The notes below the pieces were generated by a model. The model was not told the origin of the DNA, did no database searches, and saw nothing but the letters and a program-made list of their open reading frames with translations. The position numbers and the translations under genes are program-made. A DNA stretch of 64,000 nt from the NCBI GenBank assembly GCA_963795665.1, contig CAWCIP010000002.1:124001-188000 (forward strand), read 5' to 3'. This DNA comes from DASUPK01 sp963795665 (GTDB lineage Bacteria > Actinomycetota > Thermoleophilia > Solirubrobacterales > 70-9). Of the stretch, positions 1 to 9,498 are shown in pieces (the stretch's first letter is position 1; each line of letters begins with the position of its first letter).

Positions 1-1248
1 CTTGATCTCACAGCCGTTGAACGCTCGGCCGACCTTGCCGAACTTGAAGGCGTCGGGCCTGGCGACGGTCGCGGCGGTGGAGGTCTCGGTCATGCCCCAG
101 CCCTCGAGGATGAGGACGCCGGCGGCGTCGAAGAAGCGCAGGATCTCGGGGTTGATCGGGGCGGCGCCGGTGACGCAGTTCTTGATGTTGCCGCCGAACA
201 GTGCGCGGATCTTGGAGAGCACCTGCTTGTCGGCGATCTCGTACTGCTTGCGCAGCAGCCAGCCGACCGGCTTGCCGGCGCGCTCGCGCTCGCGGACCTT
301 CTTGCCGACGCCGATCGCCCAGTTGAAGACGAGCTTCTTGAGGCCGCCTGACTTCTCCACCTCGCTCGTGGCCGCCGTGTAGATCTTCTCGAAGATGCGC
401 GGCACCGACGGGAAGTACTCCGGCTTGACCTCGGCCAGGTTGGGGACGATCTTCAGCGGATCCCGCTCCCAATAGGCGATGTTGCCGCCCAGATCGAAGC
501 TCAGGAACTGGATCAGCAAGGCGAACGAGTGCGCGAGCGGCAGGAAGAGGTAGGTGGTCGTCTCACTGTCGAGGACGCTCTCGTCGAGGGCCATCGTGAC
601 CATCGAGCGGTAGTTGCCATGGGAGATGACGCAGCCCTTGGGCGGGCCGGTCGTGCCCGAGGTGTAGATGAACGTGCAGATGTCGTCGGGAGTGACGGAC
701 TGCCAGCGCTGCTCCCACTCGGAGTCCGAGTGGCCCGATCCGGCCTCGATCAGCTCGTCCATCGAGATCGCGTCGCCTCCCGATCCCTCCATGCGGATCA
801 CGCGCTCGAGCTTGGGCACCCGATCGCGGATCTCGTCGATCTTCGCGAGCTGCTCCGAGTCCTCGACGATCACCGCCTTGGCGTCGGAGTTCTCGATCAC
901 GTACTGACACTCCTCGGGGGAGTTGGTCTGGTAGATCGGGACGACCGTGGCGCCGACGCTGAGCGCCGCGAAGTCGAAGTAGGTCCACTCGGGGCGGGTG
1001 TTGGCGAGGATCGAGACCTTGTCGCCCTTCTCGATCCCGAGCTCGATCAGGCCGAGGGCGAGCTGCCGGACGATCTCGCCCACCTCGCGATAGGTCTTCG
1101 AGACCCACTGTCCCGATGAGTCCTTGTAGGTGACGGCGGCGAGGTCGGCGTGTCGCTCCGCCGCCAGCGGCATCAGGTCCGCGCAGGTCTTGCTGTGGGT
1201 GCTTGACTCCGCGGCGCTACCGGTCGCCGCGACGGTCGCAGTCTCCAT
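1..1248 (-). CDS. Long-chain acyl-CoA synthetase (AMP-forming), partial, C-terminus beyond window
   Basis: This protein activates fatty acids to acyl-CoA with ATP through an acyl-adenylate. The reverse-strand frame stays open from the ATG at 1246-1248 to the window edge, giving 416 residues of an expected roughly 600. The adenylate-forming P-loop YTSGTTGPPKG lies at about residues 195-205 and a GWGMTET motif near residue 387. Homology to FadD15/FACL-type ligases is clear along the whole visible length. It follows a small HTH gene on the same strand, with a hairpin between them, so co-transcription is possible. The substrate chain length cannot be read from the sequence. Confidence 0.93.
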   Translation of the reverse strand, partial: METATVAATGSAAESSTHSKTCADLMPLAAERHADLAAVTYKDSSGQWVSKTYREVGEIVRQLALGLIELGIEKGDKVSILANTRPEWTYFDFAALSVGATVVPIYQTNSPEECQYVIENSDAKAVIVEDSEQLAKIDEIRDRVPKLERVIRMEGSGGDAISMDELIEAGSGHSDSEWEQRWQSVTPDDICTFIYTSGTTGPPKGCVISHGNYRSMVTMALDESVLDSETTTYLFLPLAHSFALLIQFLSFDLGGNIAYWERDPLKIVPNLAEVKPEYFPSVPRIFEKIYTAATSEVEKSGGLKKLVFNWAIGVGKKVRERERAGKPVGWLLRKQYEIADKQVLSKIRALFGGNIKNCVTGAAPINPEILRFFDAAGVLILEGWGMTETSTAATVARPDAFKFGKVGRAFNGCEIK

Positions 1249-1267
1249 GCGATGGAGTCTATTAGGA

Positions 1268-1287
1268 GGCTGGCTGAGCAGCCAGCC
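1268..1287 (-). promoter_or_regulatory. Perfect 8-bp-stem hairpin between HTH gene and acyl-CoA ligase
   Basis: GGCTGGCT and AGCCAGCC flank a 4-base loop. On the minus strand it lies after the HTH stop and just before the ligase start. No U-tract follows, so a classical terminator is not supported. It may be a processing, attenuation or mRNA-stability element. Confidence 0.45.
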
Positions 1288-1298
1288 GACGCCCTGGC

Positions 1299-1475
1299 TT
1301 AAGCGGTGGCCTGCTTGTTCTGAGCCTGGAACACCCGGAGCGAGGATTCGAAGAGGGTCTTGTCGATCCGACCCTTGAGGATGGGCACATTCATCTCGAT
1401 GCACTTCGAGAGCACATCGCGCCGCTTCATGTGCATCTCATCCGCAAGCTCCGTGGGCGTCAGGTGAACGGACAT
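1299..1475 (-). CDS. Small helix-turn-helix-like protein
   Basis: This 58-residue protein starts at the ATG at 1473-1475. That start has a GGAG-type ribosome binding site 8-10 bases upstream (GAGGAGAGGAG). Its core (LTPTELADEMHMKRRDVLSKCIEMNVPILKGRIDK, split here as LTPTELADEMHMK / RRDVLSKCIEMNV) looks like a short HTH of the kind seen in AlpA/MerR-like or IF2-N-like mini-domains. A longer in-frame start 99 bases upstream exists but adds low-complexity sequence and lacks a good binding site. Its role is unknown; it may regulate the downstream acyl-CoA ligase. Confidence 0.6.
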   Translation of the reverse strand: MSVHLTPTELADEMHMKRRDVLSKCIEMNVPILKGRIDKTLFESSLRVFQAQNKQATA

Positions 1476-1600
1476 ATAGGCCACTCCTCTCCTCGTGAAC
1501 GCCGAAGATCCGGCCGCGGTTTCTGTGGCGACCGTAGGTGGATTCATGTATATCGCTTCAGGGCGACGTGTCAATCATTTTTTCGCAGTTTGCGGGGGAT

Positions 1601-2383
1601 CTACACCGGATTTGGCACGTCGATGAACTCGTGTTCCACGGCGAAGCGCTCGGCGACGAGCTCCCCGAGCCGCCGGATCCCGAAGGTCTCGGTGGCGTAG
1701 TGGCCGGCGGCCAGGAAGTGGACCCCGTACTCGCGCGCCTCCCCCATCACGGGCTCACTCGGCTCGCCGGTGACCAGTGCCGAGAGCCCCAGCCGCCCCG
1801 CCTCGTGAATCGCGAAGGCGCCGCCGCCGGTGACGATGCCGACGCTGGAGATCCGCTCCGGTCCCGCATCGAAGACGAGGGGCTCCCGGCCGACGGCCTC
1901 CGTCAGCCGACGGCCCAGCTCGGACACGTCGATCGGATCGGCGGCGCGTCCGATCGCGCCCACCGCGGTGCCCTTCGCCTCGCCGAAGGGGCGCCCGTCC
2001 GGCTCCAGGCCGAGCGCGTCGCGAAGCAGCGCGTTGTTCCCGATCTCGGGGTGGGCGTCCAGGGGCAGGTGATACGCCGCCAGCGATACCTCCGCGCAGA
2101 GCAGAGCCCGGAGCCTGGCCGCCATCGGGACGGACAGCGCCTCCAGCTCCGAGCCCCAGAGCAGGCCGTGGTGGGTGAGCACGAGCTCGGCCCCTGAATC
2201 GACCGCGGCCCGAAGCAGCTCGAGGTTCGCGCTCACGCCGGTCGCGACCTTGCTCACCTCCCCGGTCCCCGGGACCTGAAGCCCGTTGGGTCCGTAGTCC
2301 TCGAACGACCGGACGTCGAGCAGGTCGTCGCAGAAGGAGAGGATCTCGTCGCGCGATGCCACCGATCCCAGCGTAACTACCAT
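1601..2383 (-). CDS. Nif3-like dinuclear metal centre protein
   Basis: This is a 260-residue member of the Nif3/YbgI (DUF34) family, conserved metal-binding hexamers whose cellular substrate is unsettled. The expected ligands are visible: His71-His72 in THHGLLW, His105/Asp109 in YHLPLD, and His228/Glu232 in GHYATE. Length matches the short bacterial form without the PII-like insert. The ATG at 2381-2383 is chosen because the upstream extension would run through the divergent gene. Only six bases separate it from the divergent start at 2390, so at least one transcript is probably leaderless. GTP cyclohydrolase type 2 is an older label that should not be relied on. Confidence 0.9.
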   Translation of the reverse strand: MVVTLGSVASRDEILSFCDDLLDVRSFEDYGPNGLQVPGTGEVSKVATGVSANLELLRAAVDSGAELVLTHHGLLWGSELEALSVPMAARLRALLCAEVSLAAYHLPLDAHPEIGNNALLRDALGLEPDGRPFGEAKGTAVGAIGRAADPIDVSELGRRLTEAVGREPLVFDAGPERISSVGIVTGGGAFAIHEAGRLGLSALVTGEPSEPVMGEAREYGVHFLAAGHYATETFGIRRLGELVAERFAVEHEFIDVPNPV

Positions 2384-2389
2384 GCCGCC

Positions 2390-2632
2390 ATGAACTCGGC
2401 GGCCACCGACCCCTTCATCCAGTCGCTGATGGAGACGGACCTGTACTCGATCGGTGCGTTCTTCTGCGATCAGCATCCGGAGCTCGTCGACGAGGTCGTC
2501 GAGCGCAGCGAGGCGATCGAGGCGCGCGGACTGGGGGGCTGGGCGACGGAGACCGAGACGCCGATCGAGGAGGGTCTCCGCACGCTGCTCACCGGGCTCG
2601 CCGTCCGCTACTACAAGGCCGTCGCGGGGTGA
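2390..2632 (+). CDS. Small acidic hypothetical protein
   Basis: This 80-residue protein has no family I recognise. It is acidic and predicted helical, with no signal peptide or membrane segment, and contains the stretch ETPIEEGLRTLLTGLAVRYY. It starts back-to-back with the Nif3-like gene and its stop overlaps the GTG start of the DsbA-like gene by four bases, so the two are probably translationally coupled. An internal ATG at 2429 is an alternative start. Its coupling to a membrane-anchored thiol protein is the only hint of function. Confidence 0.65.
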   Translation: MNSAATDPFIQSLMETDLYSIGAFFCDQHPELVDEVVERSEAIEARGLGGWATETETPIEEGLRTLLTGLAVRYYKAVAG

Positions 2633-3336
2633 GCGAGGAATCCCCGCGGAGGCGCCCGCGACTCGTCGGGCTGCTCGTGCTGGCGCTGGTGATCGGCCTG
2701 CTCGGCTTCGCGATCGTCAGCCTCTCGGTCGGCACGGGCACCGAAGGGCAGATCATGATCACGGGGGCGGAGGAGACCCAGAGCCTGCTCGGCGGGATCC
2801 AGCAGGATGGCGCGCGGATCGGCCCCGGGGACGCGCCGGTGACCGTCCAGGTCTTCAACGACCTGCAATGCGACCCCTGCTCTGATTGGAATCGCGACGT
2901 TGTGGTGCCCCTGCTCCGGGGGCCGGTGCGCGCCGGGCAGATCCAGATGATCTACCACCACTTTCCCATGAGCGAGTCAGGCTTCGGGCTCGCTTCGTTC
3001 GGCGCCGTGGCCGCGGCCAAGCAGGATGACGAGTGGCAGTTCATCGAGCTCTTCTTCCTCAATCAGGAGGAGGCGAAGAAGAGGGGTGGCGCCACCCAGG
3101 AGTTCCTGGACAACGTGTCCCGCGCGATTCTCAACTTCAACGTCGAGCAGTGGCAGAACGACATCAAGGACCGGAGCTCGATCGAGGAGACGCTCAATGC
3201 CGACGACAAGCTCTCGGCCGACCGCCAGTTCCCCGCCCAGCCCGCCGTCGTGGTGGAAGGTCCGAACGGCACCCGCCAGCTGATCGAGTCGCCCTCCCTG
3301 GCGGAGGTCGAGGCGGCGATCGCGCAGGTGGGTTGA
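2629..3336 (+). CDS. Membrane-anchored DsbA-like thioredoxin-fold protein
   Basis: This 235-residue protein has a basic N-terminus, one membrane anchor at about residues 12-33 and an extracytoplasmic thioredoxin-like domain. The active site CDPC is at residues 81-84, followed by a helical insertion and a cis-Pro-type loop (QFPAQPAVVV). These are features of DsbA_4-type oxidoreductases, so it likely forms or isomerises disulfides in exported proteins. The GTG start overlaps the preceding gene by four bases. The next genes downstream encode secreted proteins, which may be clients, though that is inference. Confidence 0.85.
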   Translation: MSEESPRRRPRLVGLLVLALVIGLLGFAIVSLSVGTGTEGQIMITGAEETQSLLGGIQQDGARIGPGDAPVTVQVFNDLQCDPCSDWNRDVVVPLLRGPVRAGQIQMIYHHFPMSESGFGLASFGAVAAAKQDDEWQFIELFFLNQEEAKKRGGATQEFLDNVSRAILNFNVEQWQNDIKDRSSIEETLNADDKLSADRQFPAQPAVVVEGPNGTRQLIESPSLAEVEAAIAQVG

Positions 3337-3389
3337 CCTCGCAATCTGGACCGCTACTCTGCCCTCAGACCGGGGAGGGTCGGAATCGC

Positions 3390-4291
3390 ATGGAGGGCTC
3401 TTTGGGGCGCGTGCCCGCGCTCAGAACCAACCGAATCGCACGGCGGCGCGCCGGCGCCATCGCGGCTCTTGCCTGCGCGGCGGCCCTGGGGGTGTCCGCC
3501 CCGGCCCGCGGGGCGGTGACGATCGGGCAGCTGCCGCCATCCACCCCCGCGGCGAGCTGCACGACCCCCAACCGCGACTACCTCCAGCCCAGCGTCACCG
3601 GCGGAAACTTCTACATCGCGCAGGTGGCCGGGACGATCACCTCGTGGAGCACGAGGTCGTCCGGCCCCGGCGCGACCTACGTGTTCAAGGTCTTCCGCCG
3701 GACCAGCGATCCCGACTCATTCCAGGTGATCGAGCACGCTCCGCCACGCATGCTGTCGAGCGGGCTCAACACCGTCGGCGTCAATCCCATGTGGAGTCCG
3801 GCGACATGATCGGGTTCCACGTGAGCGGAGCGCCGAGCGCCTGCACCTTCCCCGTACCCGGCGACACCGTGCTCAGCCGCTCCGGCTGACATCGCGGACG
3901 GCTCGAGCGGAGTCTTCGGCCCGGTGAACGGCGTCCGGCTCAACCTGCTCGCGATCCTCGTCCCGGACAACGGCTTCACCCTCGGCGGGATCGTCCGTGA
4001 CCGCAAGACGGGCACGGCGTCCATCACCGCCGACCTCTCCAACCCCGGGGTGGTCACGCTTGCCGGCAAGGGGCTGAAGAAGCGGGACCCCAAGAACCTG
4101 CCCGGTGGCCGGGCCCGTCACCTTCACAGCTCGCCACGATCGGCAAGGCGAAGCGCAAGCTCCTGCGCAAGGGCCGGGTGAAGGTCCCGGTGACGGTCAC
4201 CTTCTTCCCGACTGGAGGCCTCGCGAGCACCCAGACGATCGGTCTGAAGCTGTTGAAGAGGCGACCCCGACCGCCCACAACAACGCCTTGA
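3390..4291 (+). pseudogene. Secreted repeat protein, disrupted by several frameshifts
   Basis: An Arg-rich signal peptide (RRRAGAIAALACAAALGVSAPARG) starts at the ATG 3390, preceded by a GGGAGGG ribosome binding site. The reading frame then shifts near 3800, 3890 and 4110-4130. Joined across these points the protein is about 295 residues and ends at the TGA 4289-4291. Its C-terminal part reads GKAKRKLLRKGRVKVPVTV followed by FFPTGGLASTQTIGLKLLKR, a beta-rich repeat common in exported proteins of Solirubrobacterales-like actinobacteria. No catalytic motif is seen. Each segment is free of nonsense codons, so sequence indels are as likely as real decay. Confidence 0.6.
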
Positions 4292-4313
4292 CTGCCCTTA
4301 GACTCGGCCTCCG

Positions 4314-7300
4314 ATGAAGCGTCGCGCAACCGTTGCGGTGCTTGTCGTGCTCGCGCTGGTGGCGGTGGTCTTGAGCCGGTCCGGCGACACCGGCGGGCAG
4401 GACGCCGAGGCGATCAAGGGGCAGCCCTGGACCGGGTCCGAGGGCCGGACCGTCAGCGTCGCGAGCCTGGTGGCGCGCCAGCGATTCGAGGAGCGGCACA
4501 CGTCCGCGCCGGCCGCCGAGCCCGAGGCCGACGCGGAGGGTTCAGGAGCAGGCGAGGAGGCGGCGCGTCGAGACCCCGGAGGCCGGGGCCGAGCCGGCCT
4601 CCCCTGACGTCCGTGAGAAGCCCGAGCCCGGCGAGGAGGGGGGCTCGCCCAAGGTCGCAGGCCCGGCGTCCCCGCAGCAGCGCACCGGCAAGGCGGCGAT
4701 CACCCCGAGCCAGGCCGTCACGCCAGGGCCGACGAACTTCCTCGGCGCCGACCTCGGGGATTCCGGGTTCGTGCCTCCGGACTCCATGGGCGCGGTCGGG
4801 CCCGAGCCAGATTCTCGTCTCCGTCAACGGCCGGATCAGGCTCTTCGACAAGCAGGGAACCCCCGACCCGGACCTCGACCTGACTGACTCCGCCTTCTGG
4901 GCTTCCGTCCGCCACGGCGTCGAGCCGACCGACCCGGGGGTCGAGTACGACCGTCTCTCTCACCGCTGGATCGTCTCGGCCATCAATGTCGAGGACACGA
5001 ACAACCGTGTCATGCTCGCCGTCAGCGACGGACCGACCATCACGAACCAGAGCAGCTTCACGTTCTACTTCTTCAACGAGGCCAATCCGCCACCCTCCGG
5101 CCCGGCGCGGTTCGCCGATTATCCGCAGCTCGGAGTCGACGCGAACGCTATCTACATCGGCGTCAACGAATTCACTTCCAGCACCGGCTCGTTCACTGGC
5201 ACCAGCGCTTACGTGATCCGCAAGTCGAGCGTGGTCAACGGCGGGCCAATCGTGGTCACGGCCTTCCGCGACCTGGTATCGGGCAGCGGGCCGGGCCCGG
5301 AATCCCCCCAACCCGCCACGGACATGGACCCCAACGTCGGGGCGGGCTACATCGTGGGCCCGGACAGCCAGGTTTTCAGCAAGATCGACGTCCGCCGGAT
5401 CTCGAATCCGGGTGGTACGCCGACGATCTCGGGCAACCTCAACGTCACCGTGCCGACCACCGCCCTGCCGCTCTCGGTCCCCGCCCAGGGAACAACCGGT
5501 CCCGGCCTCGACGCGCTCGACGACCGGCTCTTCGAGGCGATGATCGGCCGTGACCCCGACGGCACCGTCTCACTCTGGACGGCGCACAACATCCGGATGA
5601 ACTCGTTGGGCGTCAGGGATCGGCGAGCGGCAACCGCGACGGCGCCCGCTGGTATCAGCTCGGCAGCCTGGACTCGACCCCGAGCCTGGTCCAGTCGGGG
5701 CAGGTCTTCGACAACGCCAGCAGCAACCCGGCGTTCTACTGGATGCCCTCGATCGCGATGAACGGGCAGGGGCACGCCTCGATCAACATGAGCGTCGCGG
5801 GAGTGGGGCGGCATGCCGAGGTGGCCTCCTCGGGGCGGCTGTTCACGGACACATTCGGCACCACGGAGACGCCGCAGATCAGCCAGATGAGCAGCTTCCC
5901 GTACAACATTCCGTCCGGCCCGGACCCCAGGCGCTGGGGCGACTACTCGCAGACGGTGGTCGACCCGAGCGACAACATGACCTTCTGGACCTTCCAGGAG
6001 TACGCCGAGGACCCGGGCTCCACGCAGGGCAACTGGGGTGTCCGGGTGATACAGCTGCAGGCGCCGCCGCCGGCGACGCAGTCGGCCGCGAGCCCCACCA
6101 ACGTAACCGCGGGCAGCTGCTCGACCGCCGTGGAGATCACCGGCACTTCCACCGACGGCTCGGGGTTCTTCGATCCCGGGCCCGGATTACGACGACCGCC
6201 TCACGGCCGAGGTCACGGGCGGGGTGGCCGTCAACCACGTCACCTACGTCGACCCGACTCACGTCATCCTCGACCTCGACACGCGCGCGGCGAGCACGGG
6301 CCCGCAGGACGTGACGATCACCAACCCGGACGGCCAGCAGGACAGCGCCACCGGCCTGCTGACGGTCGATCCGGCGGCCGCAGGGCCGAGCATCCCCTGC
6401 CTGACCGGCACCGACCCGGTCTCACCCGCCAACGAGACCTCGCCGAAGGTGCTCGGGTCCGCGGATCCCGGAACCACGGTGACGCTCTACACCGACACCG
6501 CCTGCACCCCCGGCAACGAGGCCGGCAGCGGCAGCGCGGCGCAGTTCGCCTCGCCCGGGATCACCGTCACCCCTCCGGTCGGGATCGACTCGACCACCGA
6601 CTTCTACGCGACGGCCGACGACGGCATCAACACCTCGCCCTGCTCGGCGGACACTCGCCACGCCGTCCGGCTCGGTCACCTACGTGGAGGACTCGACCCT
6701 GCCCAACGTGACGATCGACGAGCGGGCCGACCGGGCTCACCAACGACCGCACCCCCACCTTCACCTTCGGCGCAACGGATACGGTCGGGCCGGTCAGCTT
6801 CCAGTGCTCGATCGACACGGGGACGGCGAGCTTCGGCGCCTGCTCCGGCCCCGGCACGAGCGACACGCCCGCGAGCCCGCTGGCCAACGGCTCGCTACAC
6901 CTTCCGGGTGAAGGCGACCGACGCGGCGGACAACTCGGCGACCGCCACCCAGACGTTCCGGGTCGACGCGACGCCCCCCTCGGTCGCGATCACCTCCGGG
7001 CCGAGCGGGACCACCGCCGATCAGACGCCGACGTTCACCTTCAGCGCCAGCGACTCGGTGGGAATCTTCGCCGTCCAGTGCTCGATCGACACCGGGGCGG
7101 CGAGCTTCGGCTCCTGCTCGGGGCCGGGCAACAGCGACAAGCCCTCGAGCCCGCTCGCCGACGGCTCCTATGCCTTCCGCGCCCGGGCGATCGACCTCGC
7201 CGGCAATTCGGCGGTAGCCACCCGCTCGTTCACTGTTCAGACGCCGGTCAACCCGCCTCCCCCGGTGGCGGCGCCGCACACGACGATCACCAAGGGCCCG

Positions 7301-7534
7301 AAGAAGAAGACCCGAAAGCGGAGGCCGAAGTTCAAGTTCACCTCCGACCAGGCCGGATCGAGCTTCCAATGCAAGCTGGACAAGGGGGCCTTCGCCCCCT
7401 GTACGTCGCCCTTCGCGCCGGCCCGCAAGCTCAAGTTCGGCAAGCACGTGCTGCGCGTGCAGGCGGTCGGCCCGACCGGGGTGGTCGATCCGGCGCCCGC
7501 GGTCAGGAAGTTCAAGGTCCTGCCGAGTGCGTGA
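4314..7534 (+). pseudogene. Large secreted protein with Ig-like repeats, disrupted by several frameshifts
   Basis: Conceptual joining gives a protein of about 1,070 residues. An N-terminal membrane or signal segment (ATVAVLVVLALVAVVL) and a low-complexity Pro/Glu/Ala linker come first. A beta-propeller-like region follows at 4.7-6.1 kb (FADYPQLGVDANAIYIGVNEF, RRWGDYSQTVVDPSDNMTFW). Then come IPT/TIG- and Big-like beta domains, including two near-identical units with TPTFTF and QCSIDTG. Frame changes occur near 4540, 4800, 5620, 6180, 6655, 6720 and 6890, mostly beside short C or G runs. It is probably an exported surface protein. Whether it is functional depends on whether the indels are real. 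Confidence 0.6.
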
Positions 7535-7541
7535 GGGTAAA

Positions 7542-7615
7542 TCGGGGCGCCCGGATTTGAACCGGGGACCTCACCGACCCGAACGGTGCGCGCTACCAGG
7601 CTGCGCCACGCCCCG
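7542..7615 (-). tRNA. tRNA-Pro (anticodon CGG)
   Basis: The minus strand folds into a full cloverleaf. It has a 7-bp acceptor stem (CGGGGCG/CGCCCCG), a D-arm GCGC/GCGC with the GG loop, an anticodon stem CACCG/CGGTG around loop TTCGGGT, a 5-base variable region, and a T-arm CCCGG/CCGGG with TTCAAAT. Anticodon CGG reads the proline codon CCG. The discriminator base is A. CCA is not encoded. Confidence 0.96.
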
Positions 7616-7664
7616 AGGGGCAGAAGGATAGAGAGGGACACCGCGAGGGGCCGTAGCGGATAGC

Positions 7665-8135
7665 GTGGGAGGCGTGGCCGACAACGCGAAGGTGATTCGC
7701 GAGCTCTACGAGGCCCTCGATCGCCACGACGGCGAGGCGATGGCGAAGCTGTACGACCCGGATGGCCGGTTCCACGATCCGGCCTTCGGCGAGCTGACGG
7801 GCGCCGAGGCGGGCGACATGTGGCGGATGCTGACCGGCCGCTCCGAGGACCTGAGGGTCGAGCTGGCGGAGCACGAGGCGGATGGCGACCAGGGCACCGC
7901 ACACTGGATCGCGACCTACACCTTCCGAGGCGGGCGGCACGTGGTCAACGACATCCACGCGAGGTTCCGCTTTCGCGACGGGAGGATCGCCGAGCACGAC
8001 GACTCGTTCTCGTTCTGGCGCTGGGCCCGCCAGGCGCTCGGGCCCGCCGGCCTCATCCTCGGGCTGCCTCCGATGAATCTCCTGGTCCGGCGCCGCGCTC
8101 GCGGGGACCTGGCCGAGTTCCGCAGCGAGGGTTAG
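7665..8135 (+). CDS. SnoaL-like / NTF2-fold protein
   Basis: This protein of about 156 residues has the NTF2-like pattern. It opens with a helix (NAKVIRELYEALDRHDGEAMAKLYDPDGRFHDPA, split as NAKVIRELYEALDRHD / GEAMAKLYDPDGRFHDPA), and a strand ending FRFRDGRIAEHDDSFSFWRW is typical of SnoaL polyketide-cyclase-like proteins. No catalytic assignment is possible; members include isomerases, cyclases and non-enzymatic ligand binders. GTG at 7665 or 7674 could start it, and neither has a convincing binding site. It is convergent with the VTT membrane protein, overlapping its stop by four bases. Confidence 0.75.
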   Translation: MGGVADNAKVIRELYEALDRHDGEAMAKLYDPDGRFHDPAFGELTGAEAGDMWRMLTGRSEDLRVELAEHEADGDQGTAHWIATYTFRGGRHVVNDIHARFRFRDGRIAEHDDSFSFWRWARQALGPAGLILGLPPMNLLVRRRARGDLAEFRSEG

Positions 8136-8848
8136 TCCCCCGCGCTCGCTTCCCCTTCGGCTGAGTCCCTGGCAGCCCCCGGCAGCAGGAACCGGACGGC
8201 GAAGATGCAGAGGATGATCGCGCCGCCGCCGATCCAGACGATCGGATCCTCGGCGGAGAAGCCCTCGAGCCTGCTGCCGAGATAGGTGAAGTACGCGGTG
8301 ATCGGCGCATAGCCGACGGCCGTCGTCCAGATGAAGCGCCAGAGCGGGATCCGGGTCGCGCCGCAGACGTAGCCCATCAGGCTGAACGGCATGATCGGGA
8401 TCAACCTGACTCCGATCAGGGCGAGCGCCCCGCCGCGGTGGACCAGATGCTCCATTCGCTGGAAGCGCTGCTCGCCCGCCACGCGGTAGAGCACCGGACG
8501 TGCGAAGTGCCTGCCGACGGCGTACGAGGCGAGCCCCGACAGAACCCAACCGCCGAGCACCAGCGGGAACCCGACGCCGAAGCCGAAGACGTAGCCGGAG
8601 GCGGCGTCCAGGATCTCCGCCGGGTACCAGACGACCACGTGGACCAACGCCAACCAGATCACAAGCAGCCCCCCGGCGGCGCTCCCGTGCAGGTCGTGGC
8701 GGACCGAGGCGGTGTCTCCGTGGATCGCGTCGCTCATCGCCCCGCGCAGGGACGGGATCGCCAGCGCGATCCCGACCCCCAAGAGGATGCCGCCGACCGT
8801 CACGGCGACGCCGGTCCATGTCCCTCCGCCGGGCGGCCCGCTGTGCAC
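8132..8848 (-). CDS. TVP38/TMEM64 family membrane protein (VTT domain)
   Basis: This is an integral membrane protein of about 238 residues with five or six hydrophobic segments. The VTT/SNARE-assoc core is visible: GYVFGFGVGFPLVLGGW, the F-x-R-x4-P-like HLVHRGGALALIGVRLIPIMPF, and G-x-T-x-I-P (GATRIPLWRF). Relatives (DedA/VTT) are lipid scramblases or envelope-homeostasis proteins. The GTG at 8846-8848 is chosen because longer starts run into the divergent superoxide dismutase. The two genes share a short divergent promoter region of about 47 bases. Confidence 0.85.
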   Translation of the reverse strand: MHSGPPGGGTWTGVAVTVGGILLGVGIALAIPSLRGAMSDAIHGDTASVRHDLHGSAAGGLLVIWLALVHVVVWYPAEILDAASGYVFGFGVGFPLVLGGWVLSGLASYAVGRHFARPVLYRVAGEQRFQRMEHLVHRGGALALIGVRLIPIMPFSLMGYVCGATRIPLWRFIWTTAVGYAPITAYFTYLGSRLEGFSAEDPIVWIGGGAIILCIFAVRFLLPGAARDSAEGEASAGD

Positions 8849-8895
8849 GATCGTTAGATTAGAAGCAGCAGGCCACCGACCCCTAAGGAGGGCAG

Positions 8896-9498
8896 ATGGC
8901 GTACGAGGTCCCAGACCTTCCCTACGACTACAACGCGCTCGAGCCTCACATCGATGAGCAGACGATGCGCATCCATCACGACAAGCACCACCAGGCTTAC
9001 GTCGACAAGGCAAACGCGGCCCTCGAGGGCACCGAGTGGGCCGACAAGGACGTCAACGAGGTCCTGCAGAACCTGTCGAGCCTGGGCGACAAGGAGACCG
9101 CCGTCCGCAACAACGCGGGCGGGCATTCGAACCACAGCTTCTTCTGGGAGATCATGAGCCCCGACGGAGGCGGCGAGCCGGACGGCGACCTCGCCTCCGC
9201 CATCAACGACAAGTTCGGGGACCTCGACTCCTTCAAGGAGGACTTCAAGAACGCGGGCATCGGCCAGTTCGGCTCAGGCTGGGCGTGGCTGGTCCACGAT
9301 GGCTCCGGCCTGGCGGTCGTCTCGACGGCGAACCAGGACTCCCCGGTCTCAGACGGCCAGACCCCGATCATCGGCTGCGACGTCTGGGAGCACGCCTATT
9401 ACCTGAAGTACCAGAACAAGCGGCCGGACTATCTGGACGCCTGGTGGAACGTCGTCAACTGGGCAAAGGCCGCCGAGCACTTCAGCGCGGCTAGCTAG
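8896..9498 (+). CDS. sodA: Superoxide dismutase, Mn/Fe family (Mn-type signature)
   Basis: This 200-residue enzyme converts superoxide to hydrogen peroxide and oxygen. Metal ligands are His27, His80, Asp162 and His166 (IHHDKHH, GGHSNH, DVWEHAYYLKYQN). GGH before the second ligand and NQD near residue 147 favour manganese over iron, following the usual family rule. It has an unusually strong Shine-Dalgarno, AAGGAGGG, a few bases before the ATG, consistent with high expression. No signal peptide is present, so it is cytoplasmic. Its stop overlaps the convergent GMC oxidoreductase by eight bases. Confidence 0.96.
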   Translation: MAYEVPDLPYDYNALEPHIDEQTMRIHHDKHHQAYVDKANAALEGTEWADKDVNEVLQNLSSLGDKETAVRNNAGGHSNHSFFWEIMSPDGGGEPDGDLASAINDKFGDLDSFKEDFKNAGIGQFGSGWAWLVHDGSGLAVVSTANQDSPVSDGQTPIIGCDVWEHAYYLKYQNKRPDYLDAWWNVVNWAKAAEHFSAAS

